Origin: Sphingobacterium tenebrionis
GTDB lineage: Bacteria > Bacteroidota > Bacteroidia > Sphingobacteriales > Sphingobacteriaceae
Length of the DNA stretch: 64,000 nucleotides
NCBI RefSeq assembly: GCF_037126265.1
Contig: NZ_JAYLLN010000007.1
Location: 33,013-97,012, forward strand
Direction: 5' to 3'
Shown here: positions 26,280 to 34,578 of the stretch, in pieces
Layout: every line of letters starts with the position of its first letter
Position numbering within the stretch: position 1 is the stretch's first letter
Notes under the pieces: model-generated
The model's database searches: none
Told to the model about the DNA's origin: nothing
Seen by the model: the letters and a program-made list of their open reading frames with translations, nothing else
Translations under genes and position numbers: made by a program

Positions 26280-28847
26280 ATGAAATTGTTCAAGAGATTT
26301 TTTCTCCTAGTTCATTTATTCCTTTTGTGCAGCATGTCTGCTATTGCACAACAGCAGGATAGTATGGAGACCGTTATTGCAGCAGAATATGACCAAGTGG
26401 GGTTGGTTCATCGGTTCTGGTTGGGCGATAGTTATAGAAAACTTTATAATACGCCGGTCAAGATGCGTGTTCTGGATCTATCCACGGAGAAAGGCGGATT
26501 ATCAATCGTGAAATTAGGTGGAGGAATGCAGACGCAATCCTTGAGGTTGGTTGATTCATCAGGTCGAGAATGGGTGCTGCGTTCTATTCAAAAATACCCG
26601 GAAAGAAGTTTACCAGAAAGTCTCCGAAAAACCATAGCTAAGGATATCGTACAGGATCAAATTGCTATTGCACATCCTTTTGGAGCTCTCACGGCGCCGA
26701 CATTCCATGAAGCTTTAGGAATACCTCATGCGGTACCTGAATTGGTTTATGTGGGGGATGATCCTCGATTAGGGGAATATAGATCCGTTTTCAGGAATAG
26801 GGCCTATATGTTTGAACCAAGAATGCCTTTTGAAAATGAAAAAACGGATAATTCAGCAAAGGTCATTGAAAAATTATTGGAAGATAATGATGTCAGTGTA
26901 GACCAAAAACTGACGCTGCGGGCAAGATTGTTGGATTTTGTATTGGGAGATTGGGATAGGCACGAAGACAATTGGCGCTGGGATCCGGAAAAGCTGAAAG
27001 GGAAAAAAATATACAGTCCAGTTCCAAGAGATAGGGATAAAGTATACTACAAAACCTCTGGAGTTTTCCCTGTACTATTATCGCGGCAATGGTTAAAAGC
27101 ACACCTTCAACCTTATAGTCCGCATATCAGGAATGTGGCCCATTGGAATTTCAATGCGCGTCATTTCGATCGTTTTTTTCTAAACGATCTGAACGAAAAG
27201 GATTGGCGAGAGGAGATTGATAGTGTTCAATTCTTAATTACTGATTCCTTGATCCGACAAGCGATGTTGGAGATGCCTGATAGTATTGTAAAATTGAGTT
27301 CCGAAGAGTTGGAATTTAATATCAAATCCAGACGTGATGAACTCACGAAAACTGGAATAGATTATTATCATTCCCTAGCGAACGTGGTGGATATTTCTCT
27401 ATCAGCGAAAAGGGAGTTTATCCATGTAACTTTTGAAGAAGATGGCCTGCAGGTAGAAGTGTTCAACAAAAAAAAGGATGGAACAGAAGGGGCAAAGCTC
27501 TTCAAAAGAAAATTTAAGCCTGAAGATACCAAAGAAATCAGGATTTATGGAATAGCTGGAGAAGATGAGTATCGCTTTCAAGGTGATGACAAATCGCCGA
27601 TTAAGGTGAGGATAGTTGGAGGAAAGGATTATGATCAATATTCCGCTGCTCCAGATTTTGCAAATGCAGACAACCTCTATTTTTATGATACTAAGGAAAA
27701 GAACAATAATCAATTCGACGGTTTGAAGGCGGCACATTATCGATTAAAAAATGATAGTTCTGTTCATCATTACGATTATCATAATTTTGTATATGACCGT
27801 AAAGGTGTCCTGGTCAACCTAAATTACGGCGTCGATCGAGGATTGATCATTGGGGTAGGGTATCTGATTGAAAATCATCGGTTCCGAAAAAGTCCTTATG
27901 CGTATAGACATGAACTATTGGCTAGTTATCTCACAGGAAGGGAATCCTTTATGTTTTCTTATCATGGCCATATCAAAGAATTATGGGCAGGGCAGGATTT
28001 GTCCCTTAAAATGGATGCTTTGGGACCATTCAATCAGAGTAATTTTTTTGGTTATGGGAACCAAACGGTTTTTGATAAATCAGAAGATAAGGAAATTTCA
28101 TACTACCGAAATAAATACGATTTGATCAATGCCGATGTGTTTTTGTCCTATCATCCACTTCAGAATTTGAAACTTTTCTATGGGTCGAGTAGTTCCTTTT
28201 ATTTTTCTTCGGCAGGTAAGAATATGGATCGTTTTTTACAAGGATTCGCCGAGCGTCATCCTGTAGAAGAGGTTTTCCATAACAAATCATTTACCGGAGC
28301 TGCAATCGGGTTTGATTATGATACGAGAGATCATCATCAGCATCCAAAAAAGGGAATGAAGCTTTATGCCCGATTGGATTGGCAAACGGAACTTGCAGGA
28401 CAGGGCAGGAATTTTACGGCATTGGATCAGCATGTCAGCTTTTATAAAACGGTGTTCCAGGATTACCTTACCTTGGCCAATCGGACAGGCCTGCAGGCGG
28501 TATGGGGAGATCCCTATTTCTATCAGCATGCGCAAATAGGAGGCGAGAACAGCTTGAGAGGATATAATTCGCAACGATTTACCGGGAAAACCGCGCTTTA
28601 TAATAACTTGGATGCTCGATTGAAATTGGCAAGCTTTAGCTCTTACCTGCTTCCTGGAACTTTCGGATTGATTGGGTTTTATGATGTAGGCCGGGTGTTT
28701 ATGAGTAAGGAAAGCTCCAATAATTGGCACCATGGTTATGGAACAGGCATCTATTTTATGCCAGGCGATTTAATGACCATTCAAGCGACGGTTGGGATCA
28801 GTAAGGAAGCGGTCCTACCATACATCCGTTTTGGTCTGTCATTTTAA
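26280..28847 (+). CDS. Outer-membrane BamA/TamA-type barrel with kinase-like periplasmic N-terminal region
   Basis: The 855-aa protein has a signal peptide ending AIA-Q. The C-terminal half is a surface-antigen barrel: RGYNSQRFTG gives the conserved lid-lock motif and the last residues are IRFGLSF, ending in Phe. The N-terminal 450 residues lack POTRA features. They show motifs like those of atypical protein kinases such as CotH, FAM20 or HipA: a Gly-rich KLGGGMQTQSLRLVD (78-92), a WVLRSIQKYP strand, GDWDRHEDNW (223-232) and PRDRD (249-253). Activity is not proven, and a periplasmic kinase would need exported nucleotide. The ATG at 26280 is favoured because it starts the signal peptide. It ends the five-gene run. 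Confidence 0.78.
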   Translation: MKLFKRFFLLVHLFLLCSMSAIAQQQDSMETVIAAEYDQVGLVHRFWLGDSYRKLYNTPVKMRVLDLSTEKGGLSIVKLGGGMQTQSLRLVDSSGREWVLRSIQKYPERSLPESLRKTIAKDIVQDQIAIAHPFGALTAPTFHEALGIPHAVPELVYVGDDPRLGEYRSVFRNRAYMFEPRMPFENEKTDNSAKVIEKLLEDNDVSVDQKLTLRARLLDFVLGDWDRHEDNWRWDPEKLKGKKIYSPVPRDRDKVYYKTSGVFPVLLSRQWLKAHLQPYSPHIRNVAHWNFNARHFDRFFLNDLNEKDWREEIDSVQFLITDSLIRQAMLEMPDSIVKLSSEELEFNIKSRRDELTKTGIDYYHSLANVVDISLSAKREFIHVTFEEDGLQVEVFNKKKDGTEGAKLFKRKFKPEDTKEIRIYGIAGEDEYRFQGDDKSPIKVRIVGGKDYDQYSAAPDFANADNLYFYDTKEKNNNQFDGLKAAHYRLKNDSSVHHYDYHNFVYDRKGVLVNLNYGVDRGLIIGVGYLIENHRFRKSPYAYRHELLASYLTGRESFMFSYHGHIKELWAGQDLSLKMDALGPFNQSNFFGYGNQTVFDKSEDKEISYYRNKYDLINADVFLSYHPLQNLKLFYGSSSSFYFSSAGKNMDRFLQGFAERHPVEEVFHNKSFTGAAIGFDYDTRDHHQHPKKGMKLYARLDWQTELAGQGRNFTALDQHVSFYKTVFQDYLTLANRTGLQAVWGDPYFYQHAQIGGENSLRGYNSQRFTGKTALYNNLDARLKLASFSSYLLPGTFGLIGFYDVGRVFMSKESSNNWHHGYGTGIYFMPGDLMTIQATVGISKEAVLPYIRFGLSF

Positions 28848-28905
28848 AAGCTTTACAAAATTCTTCGTAATTTTGTAAAAGTCAATAATTTAAAAATACA
28901 TCATC

Positions 28906-29526
28906 ATGAAAAATACAGTTATTGTTGTGCTTGTTATCATAGGAGGGATTATTTTTCTGAATGCGCAAAATCGGTCTGAAAAAGAGACCTATGTTTCGAA
29001 ACCTGTTCCTAAAGGGAAAAAGGAAATCTATTTTGCAGGCGGTTGTTTCTGGGGTACCGAACATTTTTTTAAACAGGTGCGCGGGGTTACAGCTACTGAG
29101 GTTGGCTATGCCAATGGAAAAACAGGGAAGCCGAGTTATCAGCAGGTAACCACCGGCAGAACGGGGTTCACCGAAACCGTAAAGGTGATCTATGATCCAG
29201 CCATCGTTAGTTTGGATTTACTTATAGACCTTTATTTCAAAACGGTTGACCCGACCAGTTTGAACAAACAAGGAAACGATATTGGAACACAGTACCGTAC
29301 GGGGATATATTTCAGCAATCCCGCTGACGAAAAGATCATCCAACAAAAATTGAATACACTGGCAAAAAACTATACGGATAAGATTCAGATCGAATGTTCC
29401 AAACTGGAGAATTTTTACGATGCGGAGAATTATCACCAAGATTATCTGGATAAAAACCCAGGTGGATATTGCCATATTGATCCTTCCCTTTTTGAATATG
29501 CAAAGAAAATAAACGCCAAGAAATAG
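28906..29526 (+). CDS. msrA: Peptide-methionine (S)-S-oxide reductase
   Basis: The 206-aa enzyme has the MsrA active site GGCFWG with C47, and the usual core: GYANG, YDP, DPTSLNKQGNDIGTQYRTGIY and the C-terminal YHQDYLDKNPGGYC, which supplies the resolving cysteine. It reduces methionine-S-sulfoxide in proteins. A hydrophobic N-terminus (about residues 4-19) suggests export to the periplasm as an anchored or secreted form, fitting protection of envelope proteins. It is not fused to MsrB. A weak AT-rich hairpin separates it from the barrel gene upstream. Confidence 0.94.
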   Translation: MKNTVIVVLVIIGGIIFLNAQNRSEKETYVSKPVPKGKKEIYFAGGCFWGTEHFFKQVRGVTATEVGYANGKTGKPSYQQVTTGRTGFTETVKVIYDPAIVSLDLLIDLYFKTVDPTSLNKQGNDIGTQYRTGIYFSNPADEKIIQQKLNTLAKNYTDKIQIECSKLENFYDAENYHQDYLDKNPGGYCHIDPSLFEYAKKINAKK

Positions 29527-29675
29527 GTTTTTTTTTCTCCCGAATACGGGAAATAATGCTAAAATATGTTAAATGTGATGAATGGTTACGATGATTTCGT
29601 AAGATGTTCTATTTTTGGTTAAAATCCACTGCTATTAATTTTTGTGGGAATCAAAAACCTGTTATTTAATGTATT

Positions 29676-32362
29676 ATGAGATATTTCCTCCTGTTTGTAG
29701 GATTTGCCCTAGCTAACCTTGTCCATGCCCAAAACAATGCAGAAATCAAAGGAAGAGTCTTTGATGGCAATAAAAAACCATTAGAAAAGGCGACCGTATC
29801 CATTGTTTCCGAAAAGGATTCCTTGGTATTAAGTTATTCCCTGACAGATGATAAAGGGAACTTTGATTTCGTCAGGATCCCATCTCAAAAACCGATTATT
29901 CTTTATGTCTCCTATGTCAATAACCCCACCTATCAAAAGCCGCTTCAATTAAAAGCTGGAGAAAAACTGCAGTTGGATAGTATAATCATGGGCGGGAATA
30001 TGATCGATGAGATCCTGATCACGGCAGTTCCACCCATCCGCTTGAATGGGGATACCTTAGAATATAAAGCCGATTATTTCAAAACCAGACCAAATGCCAC
30101 AGTGGAAGAGCTCTTGCAAATATTACCAGGTATTCAAGTGAATGCAGACGGGAGCATATTTTACCAAGGCCGTGAAGTATCGGGAATTCGAGTGAACAAT
30201 AAGGATTTCTTTGTGCAGGATATGAAGATTGCCACCAAAAATTTGGATGCATCCCTGATTGATGTGGTCCAGGTCATCAAAGACAAAGGAGAATCTAAAC
30301 GAGAAATATTAGATGATACCAACCTTCCCATAGTCATCAACCTCAAGATGAAGAAAGAATTCCTTAAAGCGGATTTCGGAAAGTTTTATGGAGGTGCTGC
30401 CACCAGAGAGCGCTATGAATCGGGCGCTTTGATCAATACTTTCCGCGATACCCTGCAGATCAGTTTCATTGGCTTTGCCAATAATATTGGCCGATCAGGC
30501 TTTGATTATTCAGAATTGAGCCAATACGGAGGCTTAGGTCGGGGGGAGAATTCGAATTTTATGATGTATGGATCTGCCGGTCTAATGAACCAGATTTCTT
30601 CGGGTATAAATGTGAATTATGATATTGCCAAAAAGTTAAAGACGAATTTATATTATAATTTCGCAAAAGATGACCACCTTTTTGAACAAACGGATTTGAA
30701 CAACCGTTTTTATGATGAGATTACAGATCGTTCTAGAAGTTCAGGCAATTCAGAATCCCATCAGATCAGACATGAAATGCGGGCTTTCGCCAGGTACCAT
30801 GTGGATACTACGGCCCAGGTTTCCTTAGATCTTCGACTGAATACAGGAAGTAATAATTTTACTGGACAAAATGAATCGGTTACCTGGCGTAATGAGAATG
30901 ATCCTGTAAGGGACGTAAATACCTCCAATCTTTCCAATAATAAAAACATTAATTTTAACTATCGGGTAAATGCTGAAAAGCGGTTGCAAAATAAAATGCT
31001 TCTTTCTTTAGAGCATCAATATTCCAGAATTAATCAAGATATATTCCGAAATAATGATAACTGGAATAGATACTATTTATTAGGCGATAGCATTGTGGAC
31101 CAAACAGAGCGATCGAATGTCGTATCTTATACCCAAAACCTAAAGAATAGGATCAGCCTACAGGTTCCATTGAACAAAGGCTTTAATTTTGATGTATTTG
31201 CGCAGTTTAATGTGGATGAAGAGGAACAGCTGGAGGAACTGTTGAATCGGTGAATAATACGGAGTTTGTAAATAGGGACGATGTGGCCAATAATAAGAAT
31301 ATCCGGAATACGCGTATGGTATTAGGAACCAGCTGGAATATTAAAGTGATAAAAGACTTTCCGATTTCCTTTGCATTGACCTATCAAAATTTAGCGAATA
31401 GATTTGAATATTTTGATAAATTACCAAGTAAAAATGAAGCAAAAGGCTATTTTTTACCTAATGTAAACCTGGCATATAAGGGGTTGTCAGCCAGTTATTC
31501 CCGATCTGTAAATCCGCCTTCTTTTAGTCAGATAATTGTGCTGAACAATGATATGACCCCTACGGTAATGGTTTATGCCAGTCCTTACTTTGAAAATGTG
31601 ATTAGGAATGATTTTTCATTAAGGTATTATAAGAGTTTCACAAAATCCAAAACGTATATCAATGCTAGTGTAAGCTATGGTGTATCAGACAATAGTATTA
31701 TTTCAGACCAATATTACAATGTAGCTGACGGGACTTCCAGCCGACAAAATATCCAGGCCAGTGATATTGGAAGTCTTTTTTGGAATGGTAGTCTATCCCA
31801 AACTTTTCTACAGAATAAAACTTGGAGATTGGCGGCATCGATAAATGGGTACTTTTCGATGAGCGATCGTTATGCTCGGATCAATGGCGAAGAGAATATG
31901 GGAAAAAATAGTTTTGGAAATATTTCTGGAAATATCACTTTCAGCTATAAAGATAATTTGACCATAAGTCCAAATTATAATTATTCGAGAAATGGTGTAG
32001 AATATAAGGATGACTCTCCAAACTTCAGGTCGGTAAATAATATCACCCATAATTTTGGTTCTAGTATTTTAGTGAACAATATCAAGAAATTCAGGTTAGA
32101 GGGTTCCTATACCTTAAGTAACCTCGTTACTGGAATCGACAATAAAAGAGGAAATAGACATTTGGTAAATGCTTCTGTATATTATCCAGTTCTTGGAAAG
32201 GGGGAGTTGAAGTTATCCGTATTTGATCTATTGAATCAACGTCTTTACAATAATTATTATGCGAGTGGGAATTCGAATGGTTTTAGGACAAGTGTAAATC
32301 TTAGACAATATTTTATATTAGGAATGGTCTATAAGTTTTTGAATACAGGGGATAAGAAATAA
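29676..32362 (+). pseudogene. Outer-membrane beta-barrel protein (TonB receptor-like) split by a frameshift
   Basis: Two adjacent frames, 29676-31253 and the frame that continues to 32362, together make one barrel protein of about 895 aa. The first has a signal peptide (LVHA-Q), a carboxypeptidase-regulatory-like domain (AEIKGRVFDGNKKPLEKATVS) and a plug-like region with the VNADGS and IRVNNKDFF motifs. The second carries the C-terminal barrel strands. The frames overlap around 31220-31250, and adding one A to the AA at about 31237-31238 gives EETVESVNNTEF and restores the reading. It is therefore a 1-nt deletion, real or a sequencing error. A TTG/GTG restart is not needed to explain it. Confidence 0.78.
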
Positions 32363-32400
32363 GGTTAGCTTCGGAGTGAAAATAAGGTGAAAGTAACCTA

Positions 32401-32467
32401 AAAGTATGCTTTTAGTATGTTAAGCATGCTAAAACACGGTTTAAGGATGCTTTAACCGTGGTTTTAG
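32401..32467. repeat. Nested inverted repeats built from TTTTAGTATG-like units
   Basis: The unit AGCATGCT (32423-32430) is a perfect palindrome that also pairs imperfectly with AGTATGCTTT upstream. Next, TAAAACACGGTT (32430-32441) pairs with AACCGTGGTTTTA (32454-32466) with a one-base bulge. The run resembles in design, not sequence, the palindrome at 845-961. Confidence 0.55.
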
Positions 32468-32537
32468 GACGAATACATAGGAAAACATGAGGAAAAACGT
32501 GGATTATTAAATATGTATTATTAAAATCCTGTATTAG

Positions 32538-32576
32538 AAAGGGTGTATCAAATTAAAGATACACCCTTTTATTTAA
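32538..32576 (+). terminator. Rho-independent terminator before the sigma factor gene
   Basis: A perfect 12-bp stem AAAGGGTGTATC/GATACACCCTTT closes an AAATTAAA loop and is followed by TTATTTAAT. It ends transcription from the barrel gene. Confidence 0.82.
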
Positions 32577-32678
32577 TAAAAAATTCGTTAATTACACCTA
32601 TATTTTTATTGTATAAATAAATTATACATTTTTATCATATCTGATTTTAATTAATTAAAAAGAAAATAATTGTAATTA

Positions 32679-32711
32679 TTTGCTGGTTACGTAATTTAAA
32701 TAGTAAATTTC
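32679..32711 (+). promoter_or_regulatory. Candidate promoter of the sigma/FecR gene pair
   Basis: TTTG at 32679-32682, a 21-nt spacer and TAAATTTC at 32704-32711 (seven of eight matches to TAnnTTTG) lie just upstream of the start codon at 32722. The short resulting leader (about 7 nt) is unusual, so confidence is moderate. Confidence 0.35.
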
Positions 32712-32721
32712 GCCTGTTTTC

Positions 32722-33300
32722 ATGAAAAATTATAATACTTATTCTGAAAAAGAACTTCAAAATGCTATTGCTGAAGGCGATTTACAAGCTTTTAATGAAT
32801 TCTATAATCGTTATGTTGATAATTTGATTCATTTTGTCCATGGTAAATTGGACGATTTAGAAGAAAGCAAAGATATTGTACAGGAAATTTTTGTAACAAT
32901 ATGGCGTGAAAAAGAAGCGATCACATTGATTAATTCCATATCCTCCTATTTATATAGAATAGCCATCAATAAAAGTTTGAATATTTTTAGAAGAGGTAAA
33001 ATTGAAGCCAAATATATTGCCTCACTTGGCGATTATTTGGCTAACCAACAGGTTACTCTTGAAGAAATTAGCTTGGAGGAGGAACAAGAGAAAACCTTGC
33101 AAAACGCTTTAAAAGAACTACCTGAAAAAATGAGACTTATTTTTGAATTAAGATATTATAAAGGTAAGAGTAATCAAGAAATTGCTGATTTATTGAATAT
33201 ATCTATTCAAACGGTTTCCACACAAATGAAAAGAGCCTTGAAAATTATCCGTAAGCATACTCAGATATTGGTTTTTATGGCTATTCTTATTAATTTATAA
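32722..33300 (+). CDS. FecI-type ECF sigma factor
   Basis: The 192-aa protein has sigma region 2 (AFNEFYNRYVDNLIHFV, DIVQEIFVTIW) and region 4 with the helix-turn-helix KGKSNQEIADLLNISIQTVSTQM. It is the FecI partner in a cell-surface signalling unit, followed by FecR and a SusC protein with an STN signalling domain. The predicted role is to drive transcription of the SusCD and possibly ABC genes downstream when substrate occupies SusC. The C-terminal tail (TQILVFMAILINL) is hydrophobic, which is common in this Bacteroidota sigma group. Confidence 0.9.
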   Translation: MKNYNTYSEKELQNAIAEGDLQAFNEFYNRYVDNLIHFVHGKLDDLEESKDIVQEIFVTIWREKEAITLINSISSYLYRIAINKSLNIFRRGKIEAKYIASLGDYLANQQVTLEEISLEEEQEKTLQNALKELPEKMRLIFELRYYKGKSNQEIADLLNISIQTVSTQMKRALKIIRKHTQILVFMAILINL

Positions 33301-33378
33301 TTTTTTTACATCTACTGTACCCTCTCTTTATACCATGTGTGTCCTAATGTAAAGAGACCTAAAAATCCTCTACCTATC

Positions 33379-34524
33379 ATGGATGATAATTTTAAGAAAG
33401 CTGAAGACCTTTTAAGGAGGTTTCAGAATGGAACGTCCTCATTAGAGGAAGAAGAGTTAATTAAAAGCTGGTTTTCAGATTTCAAATTTGAAAACCAAGA
33501 TCAAGCAATAATCAACTATGATAAAGAGGTTCTTTTTCAACGGATTTTGATTCGCCTTGCCGAAACCGAAACACCGGTAAGGAAATATAAGCCTATATGG
33601 TGGTCAATAGCCGCCGCGGCGATTATGATTTTCGCATTTACAGTGTACCAATGGACTAATCATCAAAGAATTGAAGATCCCGTGGTGCAAACTCTAGAGA
33701 ACGATGTATTACCAGGTAAAGATGAAGCAACTATGGTGCTGGCAGATGGAAGGGAAATTGAGTTGAATGCTAATGGTCTCAAGGAAGAATCAACGTATGG
33801 AGTAAAGGTGGATGAAAAATTAGGGATCATATCCTTTTCGAATCCGAAAAAGAAACTTACAACCAAATTAGAATACCACACCATTAAAACTGGATATGCT
33901 GGACAATATACGGTCATCCTGCCTGATGGTAGTAAAGTAAAATTAAACTCCAATTCCTCTATTCGTTTTCCTATTGAGTTTGGTCGAGAGCGAAATGTCG
34001 AAATGGTGGGAGAGGCGTTTTTTGAAGTGGCTAAGGATGAGAATAAAAAATTTACTGTTGATGCAGGATATCAACAGATAGAAGTTTTAGGGACTCAATT
34101 TAATATTAAATCCTACCCAGAAGAATATGAAACAACCACAGCTTTAGTCTCGGGAAGTTTAAGGGTGAGATCAAGTAATAAGAATGATATTAATGAATTT
34201 ATCCTAAAGCCTGGAGAACTGGTGAAAAATGGAAAAGGAAAACAATTGATAGTTGATAAAAGTGATTCGAACAAAGAAAAAGCTTGGGAACAGGGTGAAT
34301 TTTTCTTTGACGGTGAAAACCTACAGGAGGTATTGAGCACGGTTGCTCGGTGGTATAATGTGAAAATAATTTATGAATATCAGCCTTCGCCAGATACAGA
34401 ATATGGCGGTATCATATCCAGAAACAAAAGATTATCAACGGTATTAAAACTGTTGGAAGATAAGGAAAATGTAAATTTTGAAATCAAAGGAAAGGAGGTC
34501 ATCGTTAAAAAAAGATTGAAATAA
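33379..34524 (+). CDS. FecR-family anti-sigma regulator
   Basis: The 381-aa protein has a short cytoplasmic N-terminal segment, one membrane helix at about residues 73-92, a periplasmic FecR domain (GQYTVILPDGSKVKLNSNSS and VGEAFFEVAKD) and a C-terminal DUF4974 domain (FFFDGENLQEVLSTVARWYN). It would hold the adjacent sigma factor until SusC signals through its STN domain. I chose the ATG at 33379 (MDDNFKK), which fits other family members; an earlier non-ATG start would add 14 unlikely residues. It starts 78 nt after the sigma stop. Confidence 0.93.
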   Translation: MDDNFKKAEDLLRRFQNGTSSLEEEELIKSWFSDFKFENQDQAIINYDKEVLFQRILIRLAETETPVRKYKPIWWSIAAAAIMIFAFTVYQWTNHQRIEDPVVQTLENDVLPGKDEATMVLADGREIELNANGLKEESTYGVKVDEKLGIISFSNPKKKLTTKLEYHTIKTGYAGQYTVILPDGSKVKLNSNSSIRFPIEFGRERNVEMVGEAFFEVAKDENKKFTVDAGYQQIEVLGTQFNIKSYPEEYETTTALVSGSLRVRSSNKNDINEFILKPGELVKNGKGKQLIVDKSDSNKEKAWEQGEFFFDGENLQEVLSTVARWYNVKIIYEYQPSPDTEYGGIISRNKRLSTVLKLLEDKENVNFEIKGKEVIVKKRLK

Positions 34525-34578
34525 ATTACTTAAAAAATATTAAACCTAAGCGTATTACTTAACTAACCTTATTAATTC

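Larger units (their letters stand above)
32363..32721. other. 359-bp gap with palindrome array, terminator and promoter
   Basis: The first 110 bp hold a nested set of inverted repeats, then comes a strong terminator, and the last 50 bp hold a candidate promoter for the sigma factor gene. No reading frame of interest is seen. Confidence 0.55.

Noticed and set aside
28851..28881. Hairpin between the barrel gene and msrA
   Set aside because: The 11-bp stem is all A/T except one pair and has no T-run, so it is not a convincing terminator.
29527..29560. CCCG/CGGG mini-hairpin after msrA as terminator
   Set aside because: Only 4-5 bp, and the T-run precedes rather than follows the stem on the plus strand.
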